Shown piece after piece: positions 26,020 to 35,015 of a stretch of DNA of 64,000 bases. The stretch is from Gemmatimonadota bacterium (GTDB taxonomy: Bacteria; Gemmatimonadota; Gemmatimonadetes; Gemmatimonadales; Gemmatimonadaceae): contig JAZKBK010000006.1 of the NCBI GenBank assembly GCA_040388625.1, positions 172,702 to 236,701 of the forward strand. Direction: 5' to 3'. The notes under the pieces were generated by a model. It was not told the origin of the DNA and did not search any database. It saw nothing but the letters and a program-made list of their open reading frames with translations. Within the stretch, counting starts at the first letter, position 1, and each line of letters begins with the position of its first letter. The position numbers and the translations under genes were made by a program.

Positions 26020-28020
26020 ATGGAGGTCTCGTTGTTCGGAAAGCGCTCGTCATCGAATCTGCAATTCCATCGCGTAGCGGCAGGCGTCGCACTTGTCTGC
26101 GCATTCACCGCCATCACTTCCGCACGAGCGCAGAATAGCGCTTCAGCACCGCGCCTCCGACAGTTCACCAGCGTAGCGATCGCGCCGGACGGGCAGCACC
26201 TGGCCTGGATCGGACCGGATTCGCCGCGGGGCGAAACCATAGCGGTCGAACTTGCAGCCAACGGCGGCAAGGGTGCCCCGGTAGCCGTAGCGCTGCCGGG
26301 TGCGGATCGCGGAAGCATGTCGGAGCTCGCATGGTCAGCCGATAGCAGGCAACTCCTGATACGAGCTACGACGAGCAGCGGGACGCCCGCGCTCTACGTT
26401 TCCGCTGCCACCGGTGGTCCGGCGCGCCGAGTCGCGACGGTGACGGGATCGGTACATGATGCGCGTTTCTCGCCGGATGCGTCGCGCATCGCGGTTCTGT
26501 ATTCCTCACCATCCGAAGAAGCGAACGGGCCGACCCAGGCGACACCGCGTGATACGGGCGCGATGGACACGCACATTGACCGGCAGCATCTCGCAATCGT
26601 GGATGTCGCGACGGGCAAGCTCAAAGTCATTTCGAAACCCGACGTCTACGTGTACGAGTACGACTGGTCGCCGAACGGGAAGGAATTCGTCGTGAGCGCG
26701 GCCAACGGATCGGGCAACAACAACTGGTGGGTGGCGCGTCTCGATGGAATAGACGCAACGACGGGCGCTGAAAGAGAAATTGCGAAGCCCAAAGTGCAGA
26801 TCGCGCAGCCGACCTGGTCGCCCGATGGAAAGCAGATCGCCTTCATCGGCGGTCTGATGAGCGATCAGGGGTCCACCGGCGGCGACATCTACACGGTTCC
26901 GGCGACTGGTGGCGTGGCACGCGACATCACGCCCAGCATAACCGTCTCGGCTGGCGCGTTCAGATGGCGGAGTCCGGAGTCGATTCTTGCGACGATGTGG
27001 TCACACGGCGGCTCCGAGATCGCAACCGTCGATGCACGCACGGGCGCCGTGGCTGCATTGTGGTCCGCCGATGAAGCAATCGCCGCCGGAAGGGTAAGAG
27101 GTCTTCCAGTCATTTCTGCGACTTCCAATGGATCGACCGTCGCACTCGTACGCGAGTCGTTGAGCACGCCGCCGGAGATCTGGGTCGGGCCGATCGGCCA
27201 CTGGACGCAGATCACGCACGTCAATACCGGTGTAACCCCGTCCTGGGGCAAGTCCGCGAGCGTCCACTGGCGCAGCGACAGGTTCGACGTACAGGGACTC
27301 CTCATCTACCCACGCGATTTCGACGCGAGCAAGCACTACCCGATGATCGTGTACATCCACGGTGGACCGTCCTCGGCTTTTGCGCCGACATTCATCGATG
27401 CATCCGCCGAACAGGCTGTACTGTCGCGGGCGGGCTACTTCGTGTTCATGCCAAATCCGCGCGGAAGTTACGGCCAGGGCGAAGCGTTCACGAAGGCGAA
27501 CGTGAAGGATTTTGGATACGGTGATCTCCGTGACGTGATGGCCGGCGTCGACACTGTGATCGCCCGTTATCCGGTAGATGCAAAGCGGCTTGGCGTTACC
27601 GGCTGGAGCTACGGTGGCTTCATGACCATGTGGACGGTGACGCAGACTACTCGCTTCAAGGCAGCCGTCGCAGGCGCGGGTATTTCGAACTGGCTGAGCT
27701 ATACCGGCGAGAACCAGATCAGCGAGTGGATGGTCCCTTTCTTTGGCGCTACCGCGTACGAAGATCCGGCAGTATACGCAAAGAGCTCGCCGATCAATTT
27801 CATCTCGCACGCGAAGACTCCGACGTTGATCATCGTCGGCGAGCGCGATGCGGAGTGCCCTTCACCGCAATCGTTCGAGTTCTGGCGCGGACTGCAGCAT
27901 GTCGGCGTGAAGACGCAGCTCGTTGTGTACCCCGACGAAGGACATCACTTCGCCAATCCGGTGCATCAACGTGACATGCTCAACCGATCGGTCGCCTGGT
28001 TCAACCAGTACCTGAAATAG
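26020..28020 (+). CDS. Secreted S9-family prolyl oligopeptidase-like peptidase
   Basis: About 666 residues. An N-terminal signal peptide (hydrophobic GVALVCAFTAITSARA) precedes a beta-propeller with WD40-like PD40 repeats (for example FTSVAIAPDGQHLAWIG, PTWSPDGKQIAFIGG). The C-terminal alpha/beta-hydrolase domain (about 430-660) contains HGGPSSAF, nucleophile TGWSYGGFMTMW, acid VGERDAECP and base GHHFANPVH. This is the dipeptidyl/acylaminoacyl peptidase group, which cleaves short peptides in the periplasm. The start is uncertain: ATG 26020 has no clear ribosome site, whereas TTG 26032 has GGAGG 5 bases upstream and keeps the signal peptide. It ends near a hairpin shared with the convergent gene. 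Confidence 0.92.
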   Translation: MEVSLFGKRSSSNLQFHRVAAGVALVCAFTAITSARAQNSASAPRLRQFTSVAIAPDGQHLAWIGPDSPRGETIAVELAANGGKGAPVAVALPGADRGSMSELAWSADSRQLLIRATTSSGTPALYVSAATGGPARRVATVTGSVHDARFSPDASRIAVLYSSPSEEANGPTQATPRDTGAMDTHIDRQHLAIVDVATGKLKVISKPDVYVYEYDWSPNGKEFVVSAANGSGNNNWWVARLDGIDATTGAEREIAKPKVQIAQPTWSPDGKQIAFIGGLMSDQGSTGGDIYTVPATGGVARDITPSITVSAGAFRWRSPESILATMWSHGGSEIATVDARTGAVAALWSADEAIAAGRVRGLPVISATSNGSTVALVRESLSTPPEIWVGPIGHWTQITHVNTGVTPSWGKSASVHWRSDRFDVQGLLIYPRDFDASKHYPMIVYIHGGPSSAFAPTFIDASAEQAVLSRAGYFVFMPNPRGSYGQGEAFTKANVKDFGYGDLRDVMAGVDTVIARYPVDAKRLGVTGWSYGGFMTMWTVTQTTRFKAAVAGAGISNWLSYTGENQISEWMVPFFGATAYEDPAVYAKSSPINFISHAKTPTLIIVGERDAECPSPQSFEFWRGLQHVGVKTQLVVYPDEGHHFANPVHQRDMLNRSVAWFNQYLK

Positions 28021-28029
28021 CTCTGACCG

Positions 28030-28830
28030 TTACGGATGGAACTGCAGATTCACAGTTGCAGTTCCATCCGGGGTAACAGTAACCGTTCCGTCCGCGATGC
28101 CGAGCATCGGTTGCCATGCACGGATGTGGTGCACACCCGGCGGAACGCCATCGATGGTGAATGCGCCGGCGGCATCGGTGGTCGCGAAATACGGCTGATC
28201 GAGCACCACGACCCAGGCACGCGACATCGGCCTGCTCTCCACAGAAAACTCGATCACGCCCGGTGTGCGCAGCAGCTTGTCGTACGGAATCACCTGTCCG
28301 TCGTCGGTGAACGGCGCGAGAGCGACGGTATCGCCGGTCGCAACATTCGTCGCGAATACCGTCTCCGCGAGCGGATCGTAGTTCACTACGTTGAGTGCGC
28401 CACCCGTAACCACGGTCTGGACCTGTGGATCCCAAGCGCAGTCGTCATTCGTCAGCTGAAAGCGCCGCTGGCTTGGCAGGGACTTTCCCTGTCGGACATC
28501 CGTAAGCCAGACGACCGCATTCGCGACCTTGCCGTTGCTTCGCGCCAGCAGCTGGACGGTGAGCGGCTTGCCGCATCCATTCTGGTCCGCCGGGACGATG
28601 ATGGCGGTGTCAGCGGGCGGCGTTCCGGTGAAGGAGACCACTCCGCTGATCTTGCCACTGCTGGCCACCGAGCCACCATCGTAGGAAATGGACGATCGAG
28701 TGACGATTGCCGCGCGGTGGGCAGCCCCGACGGTATCAGCGAGGGCCTGAGCGGAGCTCTTGTCGCGACCCGAACAGGCGGCGACAAGAGCCAGGAACAA
28801 TACGAGAACTGGGTGTCTGGAAACGTGCAT
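28030..28830 (-). CDS. Lipoprotein with carboxypeptidase-regulatory-like beta domains
   Basis: 266 residues from ATG 28830. Lipoprotein signal MHVSRHPVLVLFLALVAAC with lipidated Cys19. A plastocyanin-like or cupredoxin-fold-like region follows (SGVVSFTGTPPADTAIIV and ANAVVWLTDV are usual for bacterial methylamine-utilisation-like or carboxypeptidase-regulatory domains). A C-terminal regulatory-like repeat closes the protein (ATTDAAGAFTIDGVPPGVHHIRAW). The domains are beta-sandwiches for surface binding or scaffolding; no catalytic site is visible. It is divergent from the GH18-like gene 49 bases away. An upstream-extended frame to 29106 overlaps that gene and is not used. Confidence 0.75.
   Translation of the reverse strand: MHVSRHPVLVLFLALVAACSGRDKSSAQALADTVGAAHRAAIVTRSSISYDGGSVASSGKISGVVSFTGTPPADTAIIVPADQNGCGKPLTVQLLARSNGKVANAVVWLTDVRQGKSLPSQRRFQLTNDDCAWDPQVQTVVTGGALNVVNYDPLAETVFATNVATGDTVALAPFTDDGQVIPYDKLLRTPGVIEFSVESRPMSRAWVVVLDQPYFATTDAAGAFTIDGVPPGVHHIRAWQPMLGIADGTVTVTPDGTATVNLQFHP
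28034..28069. terminator. Hairpin at convergent 3' ends
   Basis: Perfect 13-base stem (GGATGGAACTGCA and complement) with a 10-base loop, 13 bases after the S9 peptidase stop and overlapping the last codons of the convergent lipoprotein gene. It lacks a clear T-run on either side; termination or transcript protection is inferred. Confidence 0.5.
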
Positions 28831-28879
28831 GCGACCAACTTCGAGTGCGAACAAGGATGAGTCTGCTAATTTACCAACG

Positions 28880-29905
28880 GTGACGACCAGATTCCTGGTA
28901 CGAGCCCAAAACCAGTTTCGGCGGGGTGTACGCCTCGTCGCAGCCGCGAGTGTCGTATGCGGCATCGCCGCCTGCGCATCCGCGCGTGGCCGGCCCCCGG
29001 CGACAGGCGCCGAATTCTGGGGCTTCGTCGCGCCGTGGGATCCACGCAGCGAAGCCAGCACGGTGACGCACGATGCGCAGCTCGACGTGGTCATCTCCGG
29101 TTTCATAGTCCTGGATAGCGCAACGTTCCGGCCAACCGCACTCTATGCGGACTCGTCGGTGCGCAACAATCCCGGCAATCGTCGGCGCATGGCGCTCGTC
29201 ACGTCCTACCACGGAACGCGCTTTCACCCGGAAACGATCCGAGCTCTCGGAAGCGATTCGACCGTGCTCGGACAGGCGGCCGGACGCACCGCCACTCTGC
29301 TAGGGAGCGCCGGCTATCGCGGCATGATTCTCGACTTCGAAGGGCTCACCCCTGACGACCTCGACGTTCTGATTCGCGTGAGCAACGCGTTCGCAGACTC
29401 CGCACGCGCACACGGCGTATCACCGACGGGGATGGCGATTCCCGCAACCGATACCGCCGCGTATCCTGGCCGGCCGCTACTCAGCGCGGTGGATTTTCTT
29501 GTGGTGATGCTGTACGACCAGCACTGGCTGACATCACCGCCGGGACCGATCGCGTCGCCGGACTGGGCGATGCGCGCACTTGGAATGCGTGCCGGCGATG
29601 TGGGGAGCTCGCGCGTGGTCGCCGCGTTCCCGACGTACGGATATCAGTGGCGCTCGGATAGCGCGACGGCGATCGTGTCCTTCGCGGACGCCGAGGCTCT
29701 GGCGCGAGGCGCGCACGTTCCGCTGCAGCGCGATCCGGCGTCGAACACACTCCACGCCGAGTCGGACGGATGGAGCGTGTGGGTGAGTGACGCAACGTTG
29801 CTCGAGTCGCTCGTTCGCGGCGCGCGCCGCACCGGAATCACCAAGTTCGCGCTGTGGAGGCTCGGTCTCGAAGACCCCCGGATATGGACCGACGTCGTGC
29901 GTTGA
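28880..29905 (+). CDS. Lipoprotein with GH18-like (chitinase-fold) domain
   Basis: 341 residues from GTG 28880. Signal region with lipobox IAAC (Cys32). The barrel shows GMILDFEGL, where the D-x-E pair is the catalytic motif of glycoside hydrolase family 18, and VDFLVVMLYDQHW, the downstream strand typical of spore-cortex/YaaH-like members (usually MAYDEHW). The end TGITKFALWRLGLEDP also fits that subgroup. It probably acts on a GlcNAc-containing polymer such as peptidoglycan or an exopolysaccharide. An extended 5' frame from 28760 overlaps the divergent lipoprotein gene and is rejected. Confidence 0.8.
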   Translation: MTTRFLVRAQNQFRRGVRLVAAASVVCGIAACASARGRPPATGAEFWGFVAPWDPRSEASTVTHDAQLDVVISGFIVLDSATFRPTALYADSSVRNNPGNRRRMALVTSYHGTRFHPETIRALGSDSTVLGQAAGRTATLLGSAGYRGMILDFEGLTPDDLDVLIRVSNAFADSARAHGVSPTGMAIPATDTAAYPGRPLLSAVDFLVVMLYDQHWLTSPPGPIASPDWAMRALGMRAGDVGSSRVVAAFPTYGYQWRSDSATAIVSFADAEALARGAHVPLQRDPASNTLHAESDGWSVWVSDATLLESLVRGARRTGITKFALWRLGLEDPRIWTDVVR

Positions 29906-29932
29906 TGGTGGAACGTCAAAGCACGACGTCGG
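29889..29932. terminator. Long-loop hairpin between convergent genes
   Basis: Perfect 12-base stem (CCGACGTCGTGC and complement) with a 20-base loop. It begins inside the last codons of the GH18-like gene and ends just before the M24 peptidase stop on the other strand. There is no T-run; the role as a bidirectional terminator is inferred from position. Confidence 0.4.
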
Positions 29933-29944
29933 CGCACGCCCGGG

Positions 29945-31123
29945 TTACACGATGAACAGATCTTCCTGAATGCGGCTCGGCGTGATGAGCAGAGATCCCT
30001 CCGAAACGTATCCATTGACCTCGGTCCGCATCCCCACCTGCCCCGGTATGTAGATGCCCGGCTCGATCGAGAAGGCAACGCCGGGAAGAAGTACGCGCAC
30101 GTCGCGGCTCTCGAGATTGTCGATGTTCGGTCCGGAGCCGTGTATGTCGCGCGAGTCTATGGAATGGCCCGTGCGGTGTGTGAATTTTTCTCCGAAGCCG
30201 CGCTCCGTTATGTAATTGCGCGCGGCATCGTCGGCTTCGCCACCCGTGACCGGGACTCCATTCTCGATGCGGTCGCGAAGCACTGCGATCGCCGCGTCGC
30301 GCGCACCGCGAACCGTCTCCCAGATGGTGACGTTCGCCGCGCTGGCCGGTCCCAGCGACCCCATCCACGTCTGGTCGGCGTACACACCGTCGGGCTCGCG
30401 TGCCCAGAGATCGATCAACAGAATATCGCCGTCGTTGATCAGCTCAGACTGCTCCGCTGTCGGCTCGTAGTGTGGATTGGCCGCGCTCAGTCCGGTCGAA
30501 ACGTTCGGGCCGTGGTCCGTGAACAGACCCGCTTCGTCGAATTCCTGGCGGATGAGCTGCTGCAGCTCGTACTCGCGCATCGGGCTGCCGGAGCGCGCCT
30601 TTTCGCCGGCGAGCGCCATCGCGTTGCGCGCGATCCGCGCCAGGTGCTCCGCAGCGCGTTTGTGTGACGCGAGCTGCTCTGGCGTCCATACTGCGTAGAT
30701 GCGCGTGACGAGATCGGCCGACGTCACGACTTCAGCGCCTGCGTTGCGCACCATCTCGACTACGCCTGCAGGGATGCGATCGAGATACGGCACCGCGTCT
30801 CCTGCGGAATACTCCATCGCCACACGCTTGCCGGATACCGTCTTTGCAAGAAAAGCCTCCAGGTCGCGCCAGCTGCTGTAGACGTACTTTGTCCAGTTGG
30901 ATGGCCACGTCTCCCAGGGGCCCTGCTCTATCGCGTGAGTTATCGCAACCGGATTTCCGTCCCGCGGTATGTAGCAGAAATAGCGACGCGTCACCATGCC
31001 GGAGATGCCGACGATGCTTGCGGCGATCGGGTTCGTTCCGCGGAAATCATACAACAGCCAGCCGTCCACGCCCGCGTCGGCGATGGCAGCGCGAATTTCA
31101 TCGAGTTTCGAGACAAGCAGCAT
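29945..31123 (-). CDS. M24-family metallopeptidase (Xaa-Pro aminopeptidase-like)
   Basis: 392 residues. N-terminal creatinase-like domain (about 1-150, with WLLYDFRGTNPIAASI) and a C-terminal pita-bread domain. Metal-ligand regions are visible: DILLIDLWAREPDGVYADQ, HRTGHSIDSRDIHGSG, SIEPGIYIPG and MRTEVNGYV. The usual GHGIG is GHSID here, which marks a divergent M24 subgroup but keeps the ligand His. It is expected to remove the first residue before proline in peptides, in the cytoplasm (no signal peptide). It lies 16 bases downstream of an unknown gene on the same strand. Confidence 0.9.
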   Translation of the reverse strand: MLLVSKLDEIRAAIADAGVDGWLLYDFRGTNPIAASIVGISGMVTRRYFCYIPRDGNPVAITHAIEQGPWETWPSNWTKYVYSSWRDLEAFLAKTVSGKRVAMEYSAGDAVPYLDRIPAGVVEMVRNAGAEVVTSADLVTRIYAVWTPEQLASHKRAAEHLARIARNAMALAGEKARSGSPMREYELQQLIRQEFDEAGLFTDHGPNVSTGLSAANPHYEPTAEQSELINDGDILLIDLWAREPDGVYADQTWMGSLGPASAANVTIWETVRGARDAAIAVLRDRIENGVPVTGGEADDAARNYITERGFGEKFTHRTGHSIDSRDIHGSGPNIDNLESRDVRVLLPGVAFSIEPGIYIPGQVGMRTEVNGYVSEGSLLITPSRIQEDLFIV

Positions 31124-31139
31124 TTCTCAGGGCCTTCTG

Positions 31140-31691
31140 TCAGGTAAGAGTAAGAAGAGTCAACAGCTCATGGAGCGCAGCGTCGTAGTACTCGCGACCG
31201 GGCTCGTCGGCACCCGCCGACACCGGCGCGCGCGCAGGAACATCCATCCGAAGTACTGGTCCTGACCGATTGAGCTTGGCTCCGAAGTACCGGGCGAGCA
31301 GTTTCTGCGCCTGACGCCGCGCGATGGGCCGCGCGATGATGCGCGGGAGCAGATTCACGCTGCCGCGCTTGAGGGGAGAGAGTCGCCCGTAGGCGGCACG
31401 CGCAATAGTGACACCGGCGCTCCGGAACAATTCGATCGCGTCCGGCCGCCTGCCCATGAGCCGCGCGAGGGCGACAACTTCGGCTTCCGGTATCGGGTGG
31501 CCGCGCTTGACAGCCTCGTTGTAACGCCTGATCTGAGCGTAGATGGTGTCGGTCGTTCCCAATCGCTTGTTGAGGAACTCCGGAGCATATTCCGCCTCGC
31601 CATCGCCGTCCGGGCGGTCAGCTTCGCGCACGGCCTCGAGTAGAGAAAGCGGCACGAGCGGATCGACTGACGTGGAATAGGCTGGCGACAT
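31140..31691 (-). CDS. Hypothetical protein upstream of M24 peptidase
   Basis: 183 residues from ATG 31691. I do not recognise the family. It is basic and largely helical, with an Arg-rich centre (RIIARPIARRQAQKLLARYF) and an acidic N-terminal third; no signal peptide or membrane helix is visible. It has normal coding composition and is followed at 16 bases by the M24 peptidase, so the two probably form an operon. It is divergent from the DUF92 gene 27 bases away, which leaves very little room for two promoters. Confidence 0.65.
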   Translation of the reverse strand: MSPAYSTSVDPLVPLSLLEAVREADRPDGDGEAEYAPEFLNKRLGTTDTIYAQIRRYNEAVKRGHPIPEAEVVALARLMGRRPDAIELFRSAGVTIARAAYGRLSPLKRGSVNLLPRIIARPIARRQAQKLLARYFGAKLNRSGPVLRMDVPARAPVSAGADEPGREYYDAALHELLTLLTLT

Positions 31692-31718
31692 ATTAGAGCG
31701 CCAAGTTAACTCCCACGG

Positions 31719-32579
31719 GTGACTGAGACAATTTTCGCGCAAATCGGAAGCTTGAGTTTGCCGGGCCGCGCCCTCACCGGGCTCGTCCTCGCGACCGCGG
31801 CAGCGCTACTGGCTCGGCGAGCACGCTCGCTGAGCGGGAGCGGAGCCGTCGCTGCAGCGGCGTGCGGGACGTTGTGCGTCATCGGCGGCTGGCGATGGGC
31901 CGGACTGCTGATTGCCTATTTCCTGGCCGCGGCGACCCTCTCATGGGCTGGCAAGGAAGACAAGGAAGCACGCAGCGCCGGCGTCATTTCCAAGGGCGGA
32001 CGTCGTGACGCAAGGCAGGTTCTGGCGAATGGAGGCGTCTATTCGCTGGTTGCAGCCCTCAGCGCGGCGGTTCCTGCCACAGCCCTGGTCTGGGGGGCCG
32101 TCGGCGCGCTGGCAGCGGCCTCGGCGGACACATGGGCAACAGAATTGGGGGTCTGGCTGGGAGGCGAACCAAGATTGATCACTAGTGGAACGATCGTCCG
32201 TCCGGGTGCCTCCGGAGGGGTGACCGGTGCCGGACTCCTGGGCTCCGTCTCCGGGGCGGCATGGGTTGCGCTCTGCGCCATGCTGGCCGGCTTTCGAGGA
32301 CATGGCGTCGTCCTCGCCGCGCTCATCGGCGGCTTTGGCGGATCGATCGTCGACTCGCTGCTGGGCGCGACCGTGCAGGAACGACGCTGGTGCGACGACT
32401 GCGCAGAACCTACGGAACGGACAGTTCACCTCTGCGGGGCTACCACCCGCCGAGTCGGAGGAATCATTCGACTCGACAACGACGTAGTCAACCTAGTTTC
32501 CACGCTAGCAGGGCTGTTGATCGGAGTCATCGTTTATTGCATCGCAAGAAACTTCGGAGACTGGGGATCGATTGGGTAA
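31719..32579 (+). CDS. DUF92 membrane protein (VTE6/phytyl-phosphate-kinase-like family)
   Basis: 286 residues from GTG 31719 with about seven hydrophobic segments. Family marks include AGKEDKEARSAGVISKGGRRDARQV split over the early loop, SADTWATELG, and GGFGGSIVDSLLGATVQ; the C-terminal NDVVNLVSTLAG is also typical. In plants and cyanobacteria some DUF92 members phosphorylate phytyl phosphate (VTE6); most bacterial members have no tested role. It starts the operon that continues 13 bases later with a geranylgeranyl-reductase-like gene. That neighbourhood supports a role with prenyl alcohols or phosphates, but this is inference. Confidence 0.85.
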   Translation: MTETIFAQIGSLSLPGRALTGLVLATAAALLARRARSLSGSGAVAAAACGTLCVIGGWRWAGLLIAYFLAAATLSWAGKEDKEARSAGVISKGGRRDARQVLANGGVYSLVAALSAAVPATALVWGAVGALAAASADTWATELGVWLGGEPRLITSGTIVRPGASGGVTGAGLLGSVSGAAWVALCAMLAGFRGHGVVLAALIGGFGGSIVDSLLGATVQERRWCDDCAEPTERTVHLCGATTRRVGGIIRLDNDVVNLVSTLAGLLIGVIVYCIARNFGDWGSIG

Positions 32580-32592
32580 CGGCAGTTCGTTG

Positions 32593-33819
32593 ATGAGAAA
32601 GACGCAAGTGATAGTCGTCGGCGCGGGGCCCGGTGGATCATCCACGGCATGGCATCTCGCGAAGTTGGGAATCGACGTGGCGCTGCTGGATCGCGCGACG
32701 TTTCCGCGTGACAAGGTGTGCGCCGAGTATCTCAGCCCTCAAGCATCGCGCATCATCGCCGCGATGGGAGCGATGAAGCAACTCGAAGCATCCGGTCCGG
32801 CACAGCTGACAGGAATGCGCGTGCGCGCGCCGAACGGCTACGAGATACACGGCAGCTTCATCGCAGACCACGGATACCGCGCGTTCCACGATCGAGGAAT
32901 CGCGGTGCGGAGATCGATACTCGATGCAATCCTCGTAGAGCAGGCACAGGCGGCCGGCGCGACACTTGTGCAACGTGCACGAGTTACCGACGTGATTCGC
33001 GACGGCAGTGGCCGCACCTGCGGGGTGACCATTCTGGATGCGGAGGGCTCCACGCGAGAGATGAGGGCACCACTGGTCATTGGCGCAGACGGCCTGCGCT
33101 CAGTCGTGGGCCGCAGACTCGGACTCACGCGCGTCTCGCGCATTCCGCGCCGCGTCGCGTTCGTAGCGCACTTCCGGAACTTGCCCGGGGTCACGGAAGT
33201 CGGCGAGATGCACGTGGAGAAGGACGGATACGTTGGCATCGCCGACGTCGGGAACGGCCTGACCACCGTCGCCCTGGTGGTGCCGGCGCGCGCCGCGCGC
33301 GATGCAGCTGTGGATCCGGACGCGATGCTGGACGAGTGGTTGATCGGTCATCCGCATCTCGCTGCGCGGTTCGCGGTCGCCGAGCGTGTCGAGCCTGTTC
33401 GTGCGACCGGACCGTTTGCGTCGTACACGAAGAGAGCGTGGGCGCGCGGCGCAGCCCTGGTGGGAGATGCTGCCGATTTCTTCGATCCGTTCACTGGCGA
33501 GGGCGTGTACAGCGCGTTGCGCGGCGGCGAGCTGCTGACGCCTTTCGCGGCCGAGGCAGCGACGAACGCAGCCGGCGCGGATCGGGCGCTCGCCGCGTAC
33601 GACCGCGCGCGCCGCACGGAGTTCCACGGAAAGTGGCGGGTCGAGCGGCTGATTGCGGCGACCGTAGCAGTTCCCGCACTCATCAACCATGCGGCGCGCG
33701 CGCTGTCGAGGCGCAAGGAAATGGCAGATGTGCTCGTAGGGGTGGCCGGGGATTTCGTTCCGGCCAGCCAGGTGCTGAGGGTCGGCTATTTCGCGCGGCT
33801 GTTACTGTTCGGTGTATGA
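32593..33819 (+). CDS. FAD-dependent oxidoreductase, geranylgeranyl reductase family
   Basis: 408 residues from ATG 32593 (a TTG lies just upstream). Rossmann dinucleotide motif VIVVGAGPGGSSTAWHLA at the N-terminus, then DRATFPRDKVCAEYL, which is typical of geranylgeranyl-reductase/halogenase-like flavoproteins. The mid-protein LVIGADGLRSVVGR and the second FAD motif VGDAADFFDPFTGEGVYSALRGG follow. Family members reduce prenyl chains or oxidise aromatic/polyketide intermediates. The gene ends with ATGA shared with the flavin reductase. The same enzyme type often accompanies methyltransferases in polyketide-lipid clusters. Confidence 0.88.
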   Translation: MRKTQVIVVGAGPGGSSTAWHLAKLGIDVALLDRATFPRDKVCAEYLSPQASRIIAAMGAMKQLEASGPAQLTGMRVRAPNGYEIHGSFIADHGYRAFHDRGIAVRRSILDAILVEQAQAAGATLVQRARVTDVIRDGSGRTCGVTILDAEGSTREMRAPLVIGADGLRSVVGRRLGLTRVSRIPRRVAFVAHFRNLPGVTEVGEMHVEKDGYVGIADVGNGLTTVALVVPARAARDAAVDPDAMLDEWLIGHPHLAARFAVAERVEPVRATGPFASYTKRAWARGAALVGDAADFFDPFTGEGVYSALRGGELLTPFAAEAATNAAGADRALAAYDRARRTEFHGKWRVERLIAATVAVPALINHAARALSRRKEMADVLVGVAGDFVPASQVLRVGYFARLLLFGV

Positions 33820-34292
33820 GCCTCGATCCAGATGCATTCAGAGCGGTAATGGGAAGGTTCGCAAGTGGTGTCACAGTCGTGACGGCGACTGACGACGCCG
33901 GATCCGCCTACGGCATGACGGTCAGCGCCTTTGCGTCGGTGTCGCTGCAACCACCTCTGGTGGTGATGTGCATCGATCACACCGCCTCGCTGCACGACAC
34001 ACTGGCGAACGCGCCGTACTTCGCAGTGAACATCCTGGCGTCCACGCAGGAGCCGATCGCACGGCGATTCGCCGAGACGGGCGCGCAACGATTCGAGGGA
34101 ATCGGCTACCGGAATGGCGAGAATGGCGTGCCGATCCTCAACGACGTGCTCGCATTTGTCGAATGCAAACGCGTATCCTCGACCGAGGCAGGCGATCACA
34201 CCGTCATCATCGGAGAAACCGTGGCGGCATCGATGCGTGATGCGCGGCCGTTACTCTACTACCGCGGTGGATTCGCCCAGTTGGAGCGTTAG
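33816..34292 (+). CDS. Flavin reductase family protein (FMN-binding split barrel)
   Basis: 158 residues. Typical flavin-reductase-like domain: FRAVMGRFASGVTVVTA at the start, AYGMTVSAFASVSLQPPLVV for FMN binding, and AHDTLANAPYFAVNIL-like core (here SLHDTLANAPYFAVNIL). These small enzymes supply reduced FMN or FAD to two-component monooxygenases, or act as oxidoreductases. The ATG lies in the ATGA shared with the preceding FAD enzyme, suggesting the two work as a pair. The methyltransferase starts 9 bases after. Confidence 0.88.
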   Translation: MSLDPDAFRAVMGRFASGVTVVTATDDAGSAYGMTVSAFASVSLQPPLVVMCIDHTASLHDTLANAPYFAVNILASTQEPIARRFAETGAQRFEGIGYRNGENGVPILNDVLAFVECKRVSSTEAGDHTVIIGETVAASMRDARPLLYYRGGFAQLER

Positions 34293-34301
34293 GGGCCAAC
34301 G

Positions 34302-35015
34302 ATGCCAGGGTTGCTGACGCCGCCGCGGAGATACGGCAAGGAGCTGCTCGATTCCCGGCAGGAGGATGAGAGGCTTGTACTTCGAACCGTCGAGGACATC
34401 CGACGCTCGAACATCATCTTCAGCGGAACGCGCTCGGCGATCAGGGAGCTTGCGTTGCACTTCGCGCGCCTACCAAAAGCGGCGACGCTGTTGGACGTGG
34501 GCACGGGACGCGGTGACATTCCGCATGCGGCGGTCGTGGCCGCCGCCGCTCACGATATAGCTCTGACCACTTTGGGATTGGACGCCGAGCCTGCGATCGC
34601 GCGAGCGGCTTCCGGTTCGGTATCGTACGCGATATGCGGCAGCGGACTTGCACTGCCATTTGGTGATGGAAGCGTGGATGTCGTGATGTGCTCTCAGACG
34701 CTGCATCATTTTCGTGGCGACGAAGAGCGCGCACTGCTGCGCGAGATGAATCGCGTGGCTCGCCTGGCAGTCGTCGTGAGCGACCTGCAACGCAGCTGGA
34801 TCGCGGCTGCCGGCTTCTGGGTGGCGTCGTTTCCGCTCCGGTTTCACAGGGTTACCCGACACGATGGTGTGCTGTCGGTAATGCGAGGTTACACACCGGC
34901 AGAATTATCTACGGCCGTATTCGACGCGGTTGGCGTGCAACCGCCGGTGCATCGGCGACTTGGCTTCAGGATCACGACCAGCTGGCTACCGACCGCGAGC
35001 GAGTGTGCAACGTGA
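34302..35015 (+). CDS. Class I SAM-dependent methyltransferase
   Basis: 237 residues. Motif I LLDVGTGRGDIPHAA binds S-adenosylmethionine; the later SVDVVMCSQTLHHF and the arginine-containing VARLAVVVSDL fit a UbiE/Methyltransf_11-type fold. An N-terminal extension (about 1-55, helical) is characteristic of the version found next to ketosynthases or type III polyketide synthases. Substrate unknown; an aromatic or quinone-like hydroxyl/carbon is a guess from the neighbours. It is coupled to the SRPBCC gene through a GTGA overlap. Confidence 0.85.
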   Translation: MPGLLTPPRRYGKELLDSRQEDERLVLRTVEDIRRSNIIFSGTRSAIRELALHFARLPKAATLLDVGTGRGDIPHAAVVAAAAHDIALTTLGLDAEPAIARAASGSVSYAICGSGLALPFGDGSVDVVMCSQTLHHFRGDEERALLREMNRVARLAVVVSDLQRSWIAAAGFWVASFPLRFHRVTRHDGVLSVMRGYTPAELSTAVFDAVGVQPPVHRRLGFRITTSWLPTASECAT

